Source: JABDMH01 sp050298535 (GTDB taxonomy: Bacteria > Bacteroidota > Bacteroidia > Chitinophagales > Saprospiraceae). From it: DNA of 64,000 nt. Positions within the stretch are counted from its first letter, which is position 1. Each line of letters begins with the position of its first letter. The notes beneath the pieces were generated by a model. The model ran no database searches, was not told the origin of the DNA, and saw nothing but the letters and a program-made list of their open reading frames with translations. The stretch lies in contig JBNKUI010000105.1 in the NCBI GenBank assembly GCA_050298535.1, forward strand, positions 310,001 to 374,000, written 5' to 3'. The translations under genes were made by a program, and so were the position numbers. This document shows, piece after piece, positions 42,661 to 52,389 of the stretch.

Positions 42661-43977
42661 ATGAAAAATAAGATGTCGATGCATCGAAGAGATTTTGTGA
42701 AGAAATCAACTATTGCAACCGGAGGTTTAATGACGGCACCCCTGGTAAGCCGGGGATATGGATTTAACAATAGTGTCGCAGATGAAATTAAAGTAGCCGT
42801 GGTAGGATGTGGTGGACGTGGATCAGGTGCCGCCACACAAGCATTAAATACCAAATCAAACGTAAAGTTGGTGGCAATGGCTGATGCTTTTAAGGATCGT
42901 CTAGAGAGCAGCCTTGAAAACATTAAGAAAGCTACGGATGCCAGCAAGGTGGATGTACCTGCTGAACGGCAGTTTGTAGGTTTCGATGGTTATAAAAAAG
43001 CGATTGAACTCTGCGATGTCATCATTCTGACGACACCTCCCGCATTTCGACCCATGCACTTTAAAGAAGCTATTAAGCAAAACAAGCATGTGTTCATGGA
43101 AAAACCAGTGGCTACAGATGCGGCAGGTATCCGAAGCGTGCTGGAGACTGCGGAGGAAGCTAAGCGAAAGCAACTAAACGTCGTGGTTGGACTTCAGAGA
43201 CACTATCAGAAGAAGTACATTACGATGATGGACATGATCCATAAGGGAAAGATTGGAGACATTACTTCCGGTCAGGTCTATTGGAACAGTGCCGGTGTTT
43301 GGGTACGTCCCAGAGAAGCTTCCCAGACTGAGATGGAGTATCAGATGCGAAACTGGTATTATTTCACCTGGCTTTGTGGAGACCATATCGTTGAGCAACA
43401 CATCCACAATATGGATGTAATGAACTGGGTGAAGCAGGGCTATCCTGTGAAAGCTCAGGGAATGGGAGGTCGAGAAGTGCGCAAGGGAAAGGATCACGGA
43501 CAGATTTTCGATCACCACTATGTCGAATTTGTGTATGAGGATGGAAGCATCATGAATAGTCAATGCCGCCACATAAAAGATTGTTGGAATCAAGTGAATG
43601 AGACGGTGATGGGTACGAAAGGTAAAGCCGATTTTGGTGCCGGTACTCTGACTGCACACAACGGAAAGGTAATCCTACATCATGATGACAGCAACGATCG
43701 AAATCCCTATCAGGTGGAACACGATCTATTATTCGATGCTATTACAAAAGGAGAATATAAGTTTTGGGACACTGAAATGGGAGCTAAAAGTACCATGACG
43801 GCTATTATGGGTCGGATGGCAACCTATTCAGGTAAGATGCTCACATGGGATGATGCCTTAAATTCTCAGGTCAAATTGGTGCCCGATACTTTTGGTTGGG
43901 ATGATATGCCTCCTGCAAAACCAGACAAAAATGGACAATATGCCGTAGCTTCGCCAGGAAGCACAACGGTCGTATAA
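42661..43977 (+). CDS. Tat-exported Gfo/Idh/MocA-family oxidoreductase
   Basis: NAD(P)-dependent sugar oxidoreductase, 438 residues. A twin-arginine leader (HRRDFVKKSTIATGG) is followed by the Rossmann motif VAVVGCGGRGSGAATQAL and the family EKP signature (VFMEKPVATDAAG, about residues 140-152); a C-terminal alpha/beta domain carries a likely catalytic His in CGDHIVEQHIHNMDV. Tat export with bound cofactor is common for this family in Bacteroidota, where some members act on glycosides. It is fourth in the plus-strand run (49 bases after the SUMF1-like gene) and lies 3 bases before the acetylesterase gene. Substrate unknown. Confidence 0.9.
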   Translation: MKNKMSMHRRDFVKKSTIATGGLMTAPLVSRGYGFNNSVADEIKVAVVGCGGRGSGAATQALNTKSNVKLVAMADAFKDRLESSLENIKKATDASKVDVPAERQFVGFDGYKKAIELCDVIILTTPPAFRPMHFKEAIKQNKHVFMEKPVATDAAGIRSVLETAEEAKRKQLNVVVGLQRHYQKKYITMMDMIHKGKIGDITSGQVYWNSAGVWVRPREASQTEMEYQMRNWYYFTWLCGDHIVEQHIHNMDVMNWVKQGYPVKAQGMGGREVRKGKDHGQIFDHHYVEFVYEDGSIMNSQCRHIKDCWNQVNETVMGTKGKADFGAGTLTAHNGKVILHHDDSNDRNPYQVEHDLLFDAITKGEYKFWDTEMGAKSTMTAIMGRMATYSGKMLTWDDALNSQVKLVPDTFGWDDMPPAKPDKNGQYAVASPGSTTVV

Positions 43978-43980
43978 ACA

Positions 43981-46089
43981 ATGCAGAAGAAACGAATATT
44001 ATTTCTATTACTTTTTTTTGGAATATTTGCTACATCTACGGAAGGCGCTGTACGGTTGCCTTCCGTTTTAAGTGACCACATGGTCCTCCAGCGCAATAGC
44101 ACCGTGCGTTTGTGGGGATGGTCCAATGCTTCAGAACATATCGAGATCACCCCAAGCTGGGATGGACACACCTATAAAACACAGGCCACTCGCGACGCAA
44201 GATGGGTCGTCACCATACCCACACCTGAAGCGGGCGGTCCCTATACCATCACCTTTAAAGCATCCAATGAAGTTATTCTTGAAGATATCCTGATCGGAGA
44301 AGTCTGGATATGCAGCGGACAAAGTAACATGGAATGGTCTGCGAACAATGGTTTTGACAATTCAGACCAGATTCTTTCGGAAGCTGACAACTCCGATATA
44401 AGACTGCTGCATATTCCACGCACAACTTCTGAGTATCCTCAAGACGACTGTGATGCTTCCTGGACGGTGAGCAGTGTAAATGCTGCCCGAGGTTTTAGTG
44501 CTGTGGGATATGTTTTTGGTCAAAAACTTCATGAAGAACTCGATGTACCGATCGGTTTGATTGAAGCGGCCTGGGGTGGTACTGCTGCCGAAGTTTGGAC
44601 GCCTGCAGAGATTATTGCTGATGATCCTGAATTTTCAAAATGGGATGAAGTATTATCAAAGACCGACTGGTGGCCACGTAATCCCGGCTTTGCCTACAAT
44701 GGAATGATTCATCCGATCAAGAATTATAGAGTGGCCGGAGCCATATGGTATCAGGGTGAAGCTAATACCGCTAATCCGATCGTGTACCGGGATTTGTTTC
44801 CTGCCATGATCAATAGTTGGAGAACAGCTTTCGATTATCCCATGCCTTTTTACTATGTACAGATCGCACCTTTCGACTATGGTGAAAACTTAAATGGATC
44901 GCTCGTAAGAGAGGCTCAATTGATGACCCTGTCGAAGGTACCTAATACCGGCATGGTGGTTGTCGACGATATTGGAAATGTGTACAACATTCATCCCCGG
45001 AATAAGATTGATGTAGGTCAGCGATTAGCTAATTGGGCAATGGCTCGCACTTATGGTATCCAGGACATCAAGTATTCGGGACCTATTTACAGTTCTCATG
45101 CAATAGAAAATGGAGCAATCAGGATTAGTTTTCGTTATGCGGAGGATGGATTACTATCTAAAGATGGTCCCTTGACCGGATTTGAAATTGCTGGAGAAGA
45201 TCAAATCTTTTTCCCCGCCAATGCCACCATCGATGGTAGCGAAGTGCTGGTGAGTTCAGATTTAGTCCTTGCACCTGTTGCAGTTCGATATAGTTTTAGT
45301 AATACGGGCACACACAACCTTTTTAACCAACATGGTCTGCCCGCCAGTGCTTTCCGGACTGATGAATGGCCTATCCATGTGAATATGGTTGATATTGAGA
45401 TCGCCTACAAGCCGGAAGCTGAAGCCTATTTGGTAACGCTTAAGGCAGAGGAAGGCACCGAAATTAAGTATAGCTCCAATGGAAGACACCCAGGATTATT
45501 TGGCCTGACTTATACCCGGCCTTTCTATATTGAGAGTGAATGTACCTTGAAGGCTCTTGCCATAAAAAATGGAAAGCCATCAGATCTCATCACCACGAAG
45601 GAAGTAAAGCTCAATAAGGCCACCTTTATGCCAATCACCTATGACGGCACCTTTCACGAAAGTCGAACAGGGGGCGGTTATCAAGCCTTGATTGATGGTA
45701 TCGTCGGTTCAAACAATGCAGCCGATGGTACATGGCAGGGATATCTGGGAAAAGATATGTCGGTCACACTTGATTTTGGTCAAAGAATCGAGGTAACTAC
45801 CATTAATATTCATGCACTTAAAAATCAGGATCAGCGGATCTTCTTGCCGAACAAGGTAGTGTTTGAAATCTCCAATGATGGAGAACGCTTCAATGAAGTC
45901 TATCGAAAGCCTTTATTTCATGGAAGAGACAGCGATGTCAGTATCATGGATTACGAATTTGAATTCAGGAATCCGAGGAAGACCCGATATGTACGAATCA
46001 GTGCAGAAAACATGGGGAGATGCCCATCCTGGCATGCTGAAGCGGATCAACCTGCCTGGATGATGTTTGATGAAATTACTATTGAGTAG
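43981..46089 (+). CDS. Secreted sialate O-acetylesterase-like SGNH hydrolase with discoidin domain
   Basis: Exported carbohydrate esterase of 702 residues. A signal peptide (residues 1-23) precedes a beta-sandwich and the SGNH core: the serine motif WICSGQSNMEWS (about residue 115), AAWGGTAAEVW and YQGEANTANP. A chitobiase C-terminal-like domain (about 490-545, with YSSNGRHPGLFGLTYTRPF) and an F5/8 type C (discoidin) domain (about 555-700) follow, both usually carbohydrate-binding. Family enzymes remove O-acetyl groups from sialic acids or plant xylan. Last gene of the apbE run; the GT-rich tract at 46091 follows its stop directly. Confidence 0.9.
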   Translation: MQKKRILFLLLFFGIFATSTEGAVRLPSVLSDHMVLQRNSTVRLWGWSNASEHIEITPSWDGHTYKTQATRDARWVVTIPTPEAGGPYTITFKASNEVILEDILIGEVWICSGQSNMEWSANNGFDNSDQILSEADNSDIRLLHIPRTTSEYPQDDCDASWTVSSVNAARGFSAVGYVFGQKLHEELDVPIGLIEAAWGGTAAEVWTPAEIIADDPEFSKWDEVLSKTDWWPRNPGFAYNGMIHPIKNYRVAGAIWYQGEANTANPIVYRDLFPAMINSWRTAFDYPMPFYYVQIAPFDYGENLNGSLVREAQLMTLSKVPNTGMVVVDDIGNVYNIHPRNKIDVGQRLANWAMARTYGIQDIKYSGPIYSSHAIENGAIRISFRYAEDGLLSKDGPLTGFEIAGEDQIFFPANATIDGSEVLVSSDLVLAPVAVRYSFSNTGTHNLFNQHGLPASAFRTDEWPIHVNMVDIEIAYKPEAEAYLVTLKAEEGTEIKYSSNGRHPGLFGLTYTRPFYIESECTLKALAIKNGKPSDLITTKEVKLNKATFMPITYDGTFHESRTGGGYQALIDGIVGSNNAADGTWQGYLGKDMSVTLDFGQRIEVTTINIHALKNQDQRIFLPNKVVFEISNDGERFNEVYRKPLFHGRDSDVSIMDYEFEFRNPRKTRYVRISAENMGRCPSWHAEADQPAWMMFDEITIE

Positions 46090-46090
46090 T

Positions 46091-46137
46091 GTGGGTGTGG
46101 GTTTGAGTTTGGGTTTGAGTTTGTGGTGTGGGTGTGG
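46091..46137 (+). repeat. GT-rich low-complexity tract with 12-bp tandem repeat
   Basis: Directly after the acetylesterase stop. GTGGGTGTGG occurs at 46091-46100 and again at 46128-46137; between them GGGTTTGAGTTT is repeated in tandem (46099-46110 and 46111-46122). Four GGG runs on one strand make a G-quadruplex conceivable, though loop lengths (3, 9, 16) are not ideal. A degenerate 20-base direct repeat (46141-46160 and 46191-46210, ending TACGGAT) follows. No terminator hairpin is seen between these convergent genes. Confidence 0.7.
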
Positions 46138-46230
46138 TATCCTTCGCTGAAGCTACGGATTACTGGAGGTGTGGGTTGTATTGTGGAATACTTTCAGCAA
46201 AGATACGGATAGTATGTTTTCTACACTACC

Positions 46231-47895
46231 TCACTCTGCTTCTTCCTTTAGGGCACGCCGTAAGATCTTCCCCACATTAGTTTTGGGAAGTTCCTTTCTA
46301 AACTCAATGTATCGTGGACGTTTATAACCGGTGAGGTTTTCTTTACAAAATGCTTTGACTTCTTCTTCAGTAAGTGAATTGTCCTTTTTGACGATAAAAA
46401 CTTTTACCACCTCGGTCGATTTCTCATCGGGGACCCCAATGGCAGCCACTTCCAGGACCTTTTCATGTGAAGCGATGACATCTTCCACTTCATTCGGAAA
46501 AACATTGAAGCCAGAGACCAGAATCATATCCTTCTTGCGATCAACGATTTTGAAAAAACCATCTTCTGACATGGTGGCAATATCCCCTGTGCACATCCAC
46601 CCATCCAAGATGGATTTGGCCGTTTCTTCTGGTCGATTATAGTAACCTTTCATCACCTGCGGACCTTTCACCTGCAACTCGCCAACACCTCCTGGAGGCA
46701 AGGGATTTCCAGCCTCATCCACTACGCGCATATCGGTGGAGGGAACAGGCACACCAATACTCCCAATTTTGGCCGTCCCGTCCAATGGATTGGAACTGGC
46801 TACCGGACTGGTCTCCGTCATTCCATAACCTTCGCTCAGTTGACAACCCGTTACCTGTTTCCATTTTACCGCAACAGCCTGCTGTACCGCCATGCCACCC
46901 GCACTGGTAATTTTCAGATCACTGAAATCAATGCTACTGAAGTCTTTGTGATTGAGCAATGCATTAAACAATGTATTGACACCCGTGATCAGGGAGATCG
47001 GATACTTCTTCCATGTACTGATGACCGAATCCAAATCACGTGCATTGGTGATCAGGATATTTCTGGCTCCAATACTCATTAGGGTAAGGCAATTGACGGT
47101 GAATGCATAAATATGGTACATGGGCAGAGGACAAATAATCGTCTCTACTCCTTCCTTTAGATAGGGCATCATGATGGCCCGCACCTGCAGCATGTTTGCA
47201 ATCATATTCCGATTGGTCAGCATCGCCCCTTTGGAGATTCCCGTAGTACCCCCGGTGTATTGTAGCAAGATCGTATCATCCGGATGACTTTCGAATGGCT
47301 TGATTGAAAATTTACTGCCCTGCGACAAAGCCTCTGAGAAACTTACGGCATTAGGTATATTGTACTTAGGAACCATGCGCTTGATATTGCGCACTACGAA
47401 GTTCACAACTCGCTTTTTTACAAATCCCAACATTTCTCCAATGCTGGTTGTCATAACTACTTTGATATTGGTATCTGCGAGAATTTTCTCCAGATTATGT
47501 GCAAAATTCTCAGCAATGAGGATGGCTTTAGCTCCTGAATCGGTGAATTGGTGCTTCATCTCTCTTGCAGTATACAATGGGTTGGTATTGACCACAATCA
47601 AACCCGCCCGAAGTGAACCAAATAGCGCAATGGGATATTGCAGCATATTGGGCATCATAAGCGCAATGCGATCACCTGGCTCAAGGCCTCTGGAATGGAG
47701 ATAAGCAGCAAAGCGTTTAGAGTACTTATCGATTTCTTCGAAGGTCAGACTTTTGTCCATACAAACAAACGCCGCCTTCTTTTTATACTTTGCAAAGGTT
47801 TCATCAAAGAACGTAAGGAGGTTGCTGTATTCATCAGGATTAATGTTAGCTGGTACACCCGTAGCATAATGCTTCAACCATGGTCGTTCTTCCAT
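46231..47895 (-). CDS. fadD: Long-chain fatty acid--CoA ligase
   Basis: ATP-dependent acyl-CoA synthetase of the adenylate-forming family, 554 residues. The AMP-binding motif YTGGTTGISKGAM is at about residue 214, followed by EGYGMTETSPV, GWMCTGDIATMSEDG and the hinge/core segment DRKKDMILVSGFNVFPNEVE. The catalytic Lys of the C-terminal domain is in PKTNVGKILRRAL. It probably activates fatty acids for beta-oxidation or lipid synthesis; chain-length preference cannot be read. ATG at 47895. Separate from its neighbours by 104 bases upstream. Confidence 0.93.
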   Translation of the reverse strand: MEERPWLKHYATGVPANINPDEYSNLLTFFDETFAKYKKKAAFVCMDKSLTFEEIDKYSKRFAAYLHSRGLEPGDRIALMMPNMLQYPIALFGSLRAGLIVVNTNPLYTAREMKHQFTDSGAKAILIAENFAHNLEKILADTNIKVVMTTSIGEMLGFVKKRVVNFVVRNIKRMVPKYNIPNAVSFSEALSQGSKFSIKPFESHPDDTILLQYTGGTTGISKGAMLTNRNMIANMLQVRAIMMPYLKEGVETIICPLPMYHIYAFTVNCLTLMSIGARNILITNARDLDSVISTWKKYPISLITGVNTLFNALLNHKDFSSIDFSDLKITSAGGMAVQQAVAVKWKQVTGCQLSEGYGMTETSPVASSNPLDGTAKIGSIGVPVPSTDMRVVDEAGNPLPPGGVGELQVKGPQVMKGYYNRPEETAKSILDGWMCTGDIATMSEDGFFKIVDRKKDMILVSGFNVFPNEVEDVIASHEKVLEVAAIGVPDEKSTEVVKVFIVKKDNSLTEEEVKAFCKENLTGYKRPRYIEFRKELPKTNVGKILRRALKEEAE

Positions 47896-47999
47896 ATCTA
47901 GTCTATTTTATTATTAACCTTTGCAGCCTGCAGAAAGGTTCAAAATACGGTTTCTGACTTGCTTTCTAAAATTTGTCAAGATTAGAAGGCAGCAACAGA

Positions 48000-49184
48000 T
48001 TAAATGAGCTGATCCAGTACTAATCGCAGTTTTTCACAAGCCCAGTCGATCTCGCGCTCCTTTATAATCAGTGGGGGAGCCAAGCGGATAGATCGGTCAT
48101 TATACAGGAACCAATCAAAAAGTAATCCTGCCTCCAGACCCAATCGGACGGCCTTTTGTAGCTTTTCACTGTTTTCTAGTTCGAGCGCAAACCACAATCC
48201 AGCCTGTCGTACTTCTCTAATGGCCGGGTGATCTAATTGCTTGAGAAATCGATCTCTCTTGGCAGGCACCTGGCCGATAAGATCTGTTCCTGTTAGTATG
48301 TTGAGGGTAGCAAGTGCTGCGGCACAGTTTACAGGATGTCCACCAAATGTGGTGATGTGACCCAGCGCCGGTTTGTATGCCAACTGATCCATATGCTCTT
48401 TAGAAGCAACGAAAGCACCAATGGGCATACCTCCCCCCAGACCTTTAGCTAGTAGTACTATGTCAGGAACTACATCGTATCCCTGGAATCCAAAAAGATG
48501 GCCTGTACGACCCATTCCCGCCTGAATCTCATCCAGGATCAGTAGTGCACCTACTTCGCGACATCGACCCATTACGGCGGACAGATATTGCGGATCGGGT
48601 GTATATAGACCTCGTTCCGCCTGTACTGTTTCCATTATCACACATGCTGTCCTGGCTGTTATATTTTCCAGATGATCCAGATTATTGAAATCGATATGCC
48701 GCACATTCGGAAGTACGGGCATGAAGGGGGCCTTATAATCAGAATGACTCATCAAGCTAATGGTGGCATGGGTGCTACCATGATATGCGCTGCTGGCAGC
48801 CACAATCTCGTACCTCCCCGTCACTTTCTTGGCCAGCTTTAGGGCACCTTCTACCGCCTCAGCACCGCTATTCACAAAGTAAACAGACTCCAGGGGGTCA
48901 GGGAGATTTTGAGCCAGTGCATGCGCCAACTGGACTTGCGGGGATAAGACAAACTCGCCATACACCATGGTGTGCATATAGAGCGCAGCCTGCTGTTGCA
49001 CAGCCATGACCACATCAGGATGGGTATGACCGACCGCACTCACTCCGATCCCGGAAATAAGATCCATGATCCGATGTCCCTCGGCCGACTGAAGCCACAT
49101 TCCATGGGCTTTTATGATCTCGGTCATCATGGGTCCGGGGCTGGTCTGTCCCACATGTCGAAGAAACAAGGAACGTAAATTCAT
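48000..49184 (-). CDS. Class III PLP-dependent aminotransferase (acetylornithine/ornithine aminotransferase-like)
   Basis: Fold type I aminotransferase of 394 residues. Visible are the phosphate-binding VNSGAEAVEGALKLAKK, the cofactor segment ASSAYHGSTHATISLMS, the Asp contacting PLP in LLILDEIQAGMGRTG, and the Schiff-base Lys in LLAKGLGGGMPIGAF. The ATG at 49184 (MNLRSLFLRHVGQTSPGP) is a typical N-terminus; an in-frame start at 49328 would overlap the upstream metalloprotease gene. No arginine or proline pathway genes are nearby, so the amino donor is uncertain. It begins four bases after the metalloprotease stop. Confidence 0.88.
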   Translation of the reverse strand: MNLRSLFLRHVGQTSPGPMMTEIIKAHGMWLQSAEGHRIMDLISGIGVSAVGHTHPDVVMAVQQQAALYMHTMVYGEFVLSPQVQLAHALAQNLPDPLESVYFVNSGAEAVEGALKLAKKVTGRYEIVAASSAYHGSTHATISLMSHSDYKAPFMPVLPNVRHIDFNNLDHLENITARTACVIMETVQAERGLYTPDPQYLSAVMGRCREVGALLILDEIQAGMGRTGHLFGFQGYDVVPDIVLLAKGLGGGMPIGAFVASKEHMDQLAYKPALGHITTFGGHPVNCAAALATLNILTGTDLIGQVPAKRDRFLKQLDHPAIREVRQAGLWFALELENSEKLQKAVRLGLEAGLLFDWFLYNDRSIRLAPPLIIKEREIDWACEKLRLVLDQLI

Positions 49185-49188
49185 AACA

Positions 49189-49950
49189 TCAAAAGTATAA
49201 TTTATGACCCTCCGTCCGAAGCCATTTGACATATTGTTTGTATTCCGGCATGGCTGATGCGACCAGGTTCCAGAATGATTTCGAGTGGTTATGCACCTTA
49301 ATGTGTGACAGTTCGTGGATGATGACATAATCGATCACTGGCAGCGGAGCTAGCAATAGCCGGGTGCTGAATGTGAGTTTTCCAGTATGACTACAGCTTC
49401 CCCAAGTACTCTTGTTATAGCGGAGTATGACGTTACCATAGGGAAATCGAAAATGTTTCTCGTTTAGAAAAGCAATCCTGTGTAAAAAGTCTGATCTAAA
49501 TCTAGCAGCCATCAACTTACTTATCAGCTTAGGGAACACCTCACCCTTTGCCTGCTGATCCCACTCACCAGGATAAGAGATTACGATACAATCATCTTCC
49601 ACCTCTCCCAATGCTGCAGAACGTGGCTCAGGAACAGTCACCAACTCAATTTCACCAAAAGCAGTTCTGTAGATCTTTCCATCATTGGGCACGTGCAAAA
49701 AGAAATGATTAAACACGCCCGGATCCTGTTGATATTTCTTTTGGATCCATTTCATGCCCCACTCAATGGGATCCCCTTGGGGTGAAGAAAATGATGTGAC
49801 CGGGATACGAAGATTGACGGCCTTCTGACCCACTGAAATTCGCCAATTGCGCCTCCGCTCACGATATATGACCATCTGCACAGTCCTGCCCGGAGCTAAG
49901 GGCACGGGTAGTCTGGTGACTTGGGAAGTGGATCGTCGCCGATGTAACAT
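49189..49950 (-). CDS. YgjP-like zinc metallopeptidase
   Basis: Cytoplasmic metallopeptidase of the DUF45/SprT-like group (253 residues). The active site VIIHELSHIKVHNHSKSFW gives HExxH with the third ligand in the following NHS segment (about residues 205-222). The region NKSTWGSCSHTGKLTFSTRL just before it is also characteristic. ATG at 49950 is chosen; a TTG at 49974 would add eight residues. Its function is poorly known; E. coli YgjP has been linked to protein quality control. It may be co-transcribed with the aminotransferase four bases downstream. Confidence 0.85.
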   Translation of the reverse strand: MLHRRRSTSQVTRLPVPLAPGRTVQMVIYRERRRNWRISVGQKAVNLRIPVTSFSSPQGDPIEWGMKWIQKKYQQDPGVFNHFFLHVPNDGKIYRTAFGEIELVTVPEPRSAALGEVEDDCIVISYPGEWDQQAKGEVFPKLISKLMAARFRSDFLHRIAFLNEKHFRFPYGNVILRYNKSTWGSCSHTGKLTFSTRLLLAPLPVIDYVIIHELSHIKVHNHSKSFWNLVASAMPEYKQYVKWLRTEGHKLYF

Positions 49951-49992
49951 GGTGTGAAAGTATGGACAAATCAATAATATTCATATATATAG

Positions 49993-51519
49993 ATGCTACA
50001 ATGGCAAAGTCTCTTCCCAATTATCTATTTTCAGGGCATGCAAGACTATGGCATTTGGTCTATTTTCCCTCCCCTGGTGGCAATTGTTCTTGCCATTCGC
50101 ACTAAACAAGTCTATGTATCGCTCATTTTTGGTCTGTTCCTGGGTTGGTTGATCATTAACAATGGAAACCCATTTCTTGGTTTTATGGACACATTGGGTG
50201 CACTGGTACATGTATTTTCCGATGCAGGCAATACGCGAACGATCATGTTTAGTGCCCTAATTGGTGGAATCATTGTCTTTATACAACGATCTGGGGGCGT
50301 GGAGGGATTTATTGGTTGGATCAGTAGGAAATTGGAACAAATCGAGAAAAGAGGAAGTCGGGATAAGAAGGTTTGGGTTCAACTCATGGCATGGATGACG
50401 GGTATGCTGGTCTTTGTGGAATCTTCCATATCAGTACTCACGGTAGGTTCACTATTTAGACCTGTATTTGATCGTCTTAAGATTTCTCGGGAAAAACTGG
50501 CCTACATCGCTGACTCCAGTAGTGCTCCAACCTGTATTTTGATACCTTTCAATGGATGGGGAGCTCTGATCCTGGGTCTTTTGGCAGCCCAGGGTTTTGA
50601 TAATCCCTTTACCACGATGATTCAGTCGATAGCTTATAATTTTTATCCCATACTGGCTCTGATTATGGTGTTATTGGTCATCTTCTTCAACTGGGATCTA
50701 CCCCTGATGCGTAAAGCGGAGGTGCGGACGCAGGAAGGAGGAGTTCTCTGGCCGAATGCACAACCCATGGTATCCGAAGATATTACAGAAGTGGAACCGA
50801 AGCCCGGCGTGCCACCCAATCTGATCAACATGATCGTGCCTTTATTAATCATGGTCGGATGTATACCTTTGATGCTAATGTATACGGGATGGTCCAGTGC
50901 CCAGGAATATCTGCCCGACGGCACATTCAGTGCTAAAGCATTATATGCATTGGGGCAAGGTTCCGGTTCAACGGCGGTGCTGGTGGGTGTCGTTGTTTCC
51001 CTACTCATTTCCATGATCATGTACAGTGCTCAGGGTATTTTTGACCTTAAGGAAAATATGCAGCTACTCATGAAGGGCATATCCGGCCTGATGCCTATTG
51101 CCCTTTTGCTACTATTTGCGTTCGCTCTGGGGACTGTATGCAAAGAACTTCAAACAGGACAATTTCTGGCAGGTGTTGCAAAGGAGTGGCTATCTCCCAA
51201 GCTGATTCCTTGCTTAATCTTCCTTATCAGCAGTGTGATTGCTTTCTCTACCGGAACGTCTTGGGGTACATTTGCCATTATGATCGCTATAGCTGTACCC
51301 ATGGCAAGAGAAATGCAGGTAAATGAAATCATGGCCATTGCCGCAGCATTGGGAGGCGGTATTTTTGGAGATCACTGCTCACCTATTAGTGATACCACCA
51401 TCCTTTCGAGTATGGCCGCCGCCACCGATCACATCGATCATGTAAAAACACAACTCCCTTATGCATTGATTGTGGGCTCAATTTCGGCTGCTTTGTACCT
51501 GGTGGCAGGATTCCTGTAG
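49993..51519 (+). CDS. NhaC-family Na+/H+ antiporter
   Basis: Polytopic secondary transporter of 508 residues with about 11-12 membrane segments. Family segments include WSIFPPLVAIVLAIRTKQV near residue 22 and STGTSWGTFAIMIAIAVPM near residue 420, followed by FGDHCSPISDTTILSS, the conserved substrate/ion region of NhaC-type antiporters. It exchanges Na+ for H+, consistent with a marine or brackish origin, though some relatives move organic acids. ATG at 49993 is used; an in-frame ATG at 50038 (MQDYGIWSIFPP) is a realistic alternative. It diverges from the YgjP-like gene with 42 bases between start codons. Confidence 0.9.
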   Translation: MLQWQSLFPIIYFQGMQDYGIWSIFPPLVAIVLAIRTKQVYVSLIFGLFLGWLIINNGNPFLGFMDTLGALVHVFSDAGNTRTIMFSALIGGIIVFIQRSGGVEGFIGWISRKLEQIEKRGSRDKKVWVQLMAWMTGMLVFVESSISVLTVGSLFRPVFDRLKISREKLAYIADSSSAPTCILIPFNGWGALILGLLAAQGFDNPFTTMIQSIAYNFYPILALIMVLLVIFFNWDLPLMRKAEVRTQEGGVLWPNAQPMVSEDITEVEPKPGVPPNLINMIVPLLIMVGCIPLMLMYTGWSSAQEYLPDGTFSAKALYALGQGSGSTAVLVGVVVSLLISMIMYSAQGIFDLKENMQLLMKGISGLMPIALLLLFAFALGTVCKELQTGQFLAGVAKEWLSPKLIPCLIFLISSVIAFSTGTSWGTFAIMIAIAVPMAREMQVNEIMAIAAALGGGIFGDHCSPISDTTILSSMAAATDHIDHVKTQLPYALIVGSISAALYLVAGFL

Positions 51520-51583
51520 GTGTTCTGTCTTGTCCTGACTCCCCGTTTCAGACTACCAACTCTCCACCAACCGAAACTTTAAT

Positions 51584-51654
51584 GCAGTCTGGCTAACCTC
51601 CAACTCAGCGTAGGCCTAACCAACTCCAGTGCTAACTGTGGACTGCCAGACCGC
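51584..51654. repeat. Imperfect inverted repeat between convergent genes
   Basis: GCAGTCTGGC (51584-51593) and GCCAGACCGC (51645-51654) are inverted copies with one mismatch, inside the 143-base gap between the convergent antiporter and HAD genes. The gap is also rich in short CAGACT/GACTAC repeats. No T run follows either arm, so it is not a clear terminator; it could form a long-loop hairpin in either transcript. Confidence 0.45.
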
Positions 51655-51662
51655 AGACTGGA

Positions 51663-52349
51663 CTACCCTTCAATCAACCCTGGTATTTCCTCCAGAGAAG
51701 TCACTTCCAAATGGAATAGGTCTTGAGGCGAGTCGGTTTCTGAAGTATCCTGTCGCAACCAGCAAGTGCGAATCCCATAATTGCGACCACCATTGATATC
51801 AGAAGATTGGCTGTCGCCAATGATCATCACTCGTTCTTTAGCGGGATACTTCATTTTTTCAAAAGCATGATCAAAGAAACCCGCATGTGGTTTTTGCACG
51901 CCGATTTCCTCCGATATCACAATGTGCTCAAAGAAGCTCTGCAATTGTGACCTGGCGATTCGAGGTCTTTGTACACTGGCAAACCCATTGGTAGCCAGCA
52001 CCAATTTATACTTTGAGCTGGCCCAGTGCAAGAACTGCCGGGCTCCCGTGATCTCATCTGTTTGCTCGGAAAGTCGGCTCAAATAAAATGTGTTCAACTT
52101 ATCCGCATCGACCGAGACCGACAATTGCTCTACAAAGAGCTCAAATCGCCGTCTTCTTAATGTATCCACATCTAATTCACCTTTTTCAAAAGCTTCCCAA
52201 CATTGATGGTTTATTGTATGATAGATCTGAATATTCGACACGCTTGGTTCGATTGCGAAAGCTTTCAGAGCAATCTTGAGTGATCGGTTGGCACCTGCTG
52301 TGAAATCCAGCAAGGTATTATCCAAATCAATTAACAACCAATCCAGCAT
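51663..52349 (-). CDS. HAD-superfamily hydrolase, YjjG-like nucleotidase
   Basis: Phosphatase of 228 residues resembling YjjG (pyrimidine 5'-nucleotidase). HAD motif I is WLLIDLDNTLLDF (residues 4-16), motif II is near LATNGFASVQRPR, motif III Lys is in GVQKPHAGFF, and motif IV is IGDSQSSDINGG. The helical cap between motifs I and II (about 18-100) fits the group. It may dephosphorylate non-canonical nucleotides. ATG at 52349; it diverges from the GNAT gene with 40 bases between starts. Confidence 0.88.
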   Translation of the reverse strand: MLDWLLIDLDNTLLDFTAGANRSLKIALKAFAIEPSVSNIQIYHTINHQCWEAFEKGELDVDTLRRRRFELFVEQLSVSVDADKLNTFYLSRLSEQTDEITGARQFLHWASSKYKLVLATNGFASVQRPRIARSQLQSFFEHIVISEEIGVQKPHAGFFDHAFEKMKYPAKERVMIIGDSQSSDINGGRNYGIRTCWLRQDTSETDSPQDLFHLEVTSLEEIPGLIEG

Positions 52350-52389
52350 TGAGTAGAAGTTCTTATATCTTGCCCGTAAAACTAATCGA

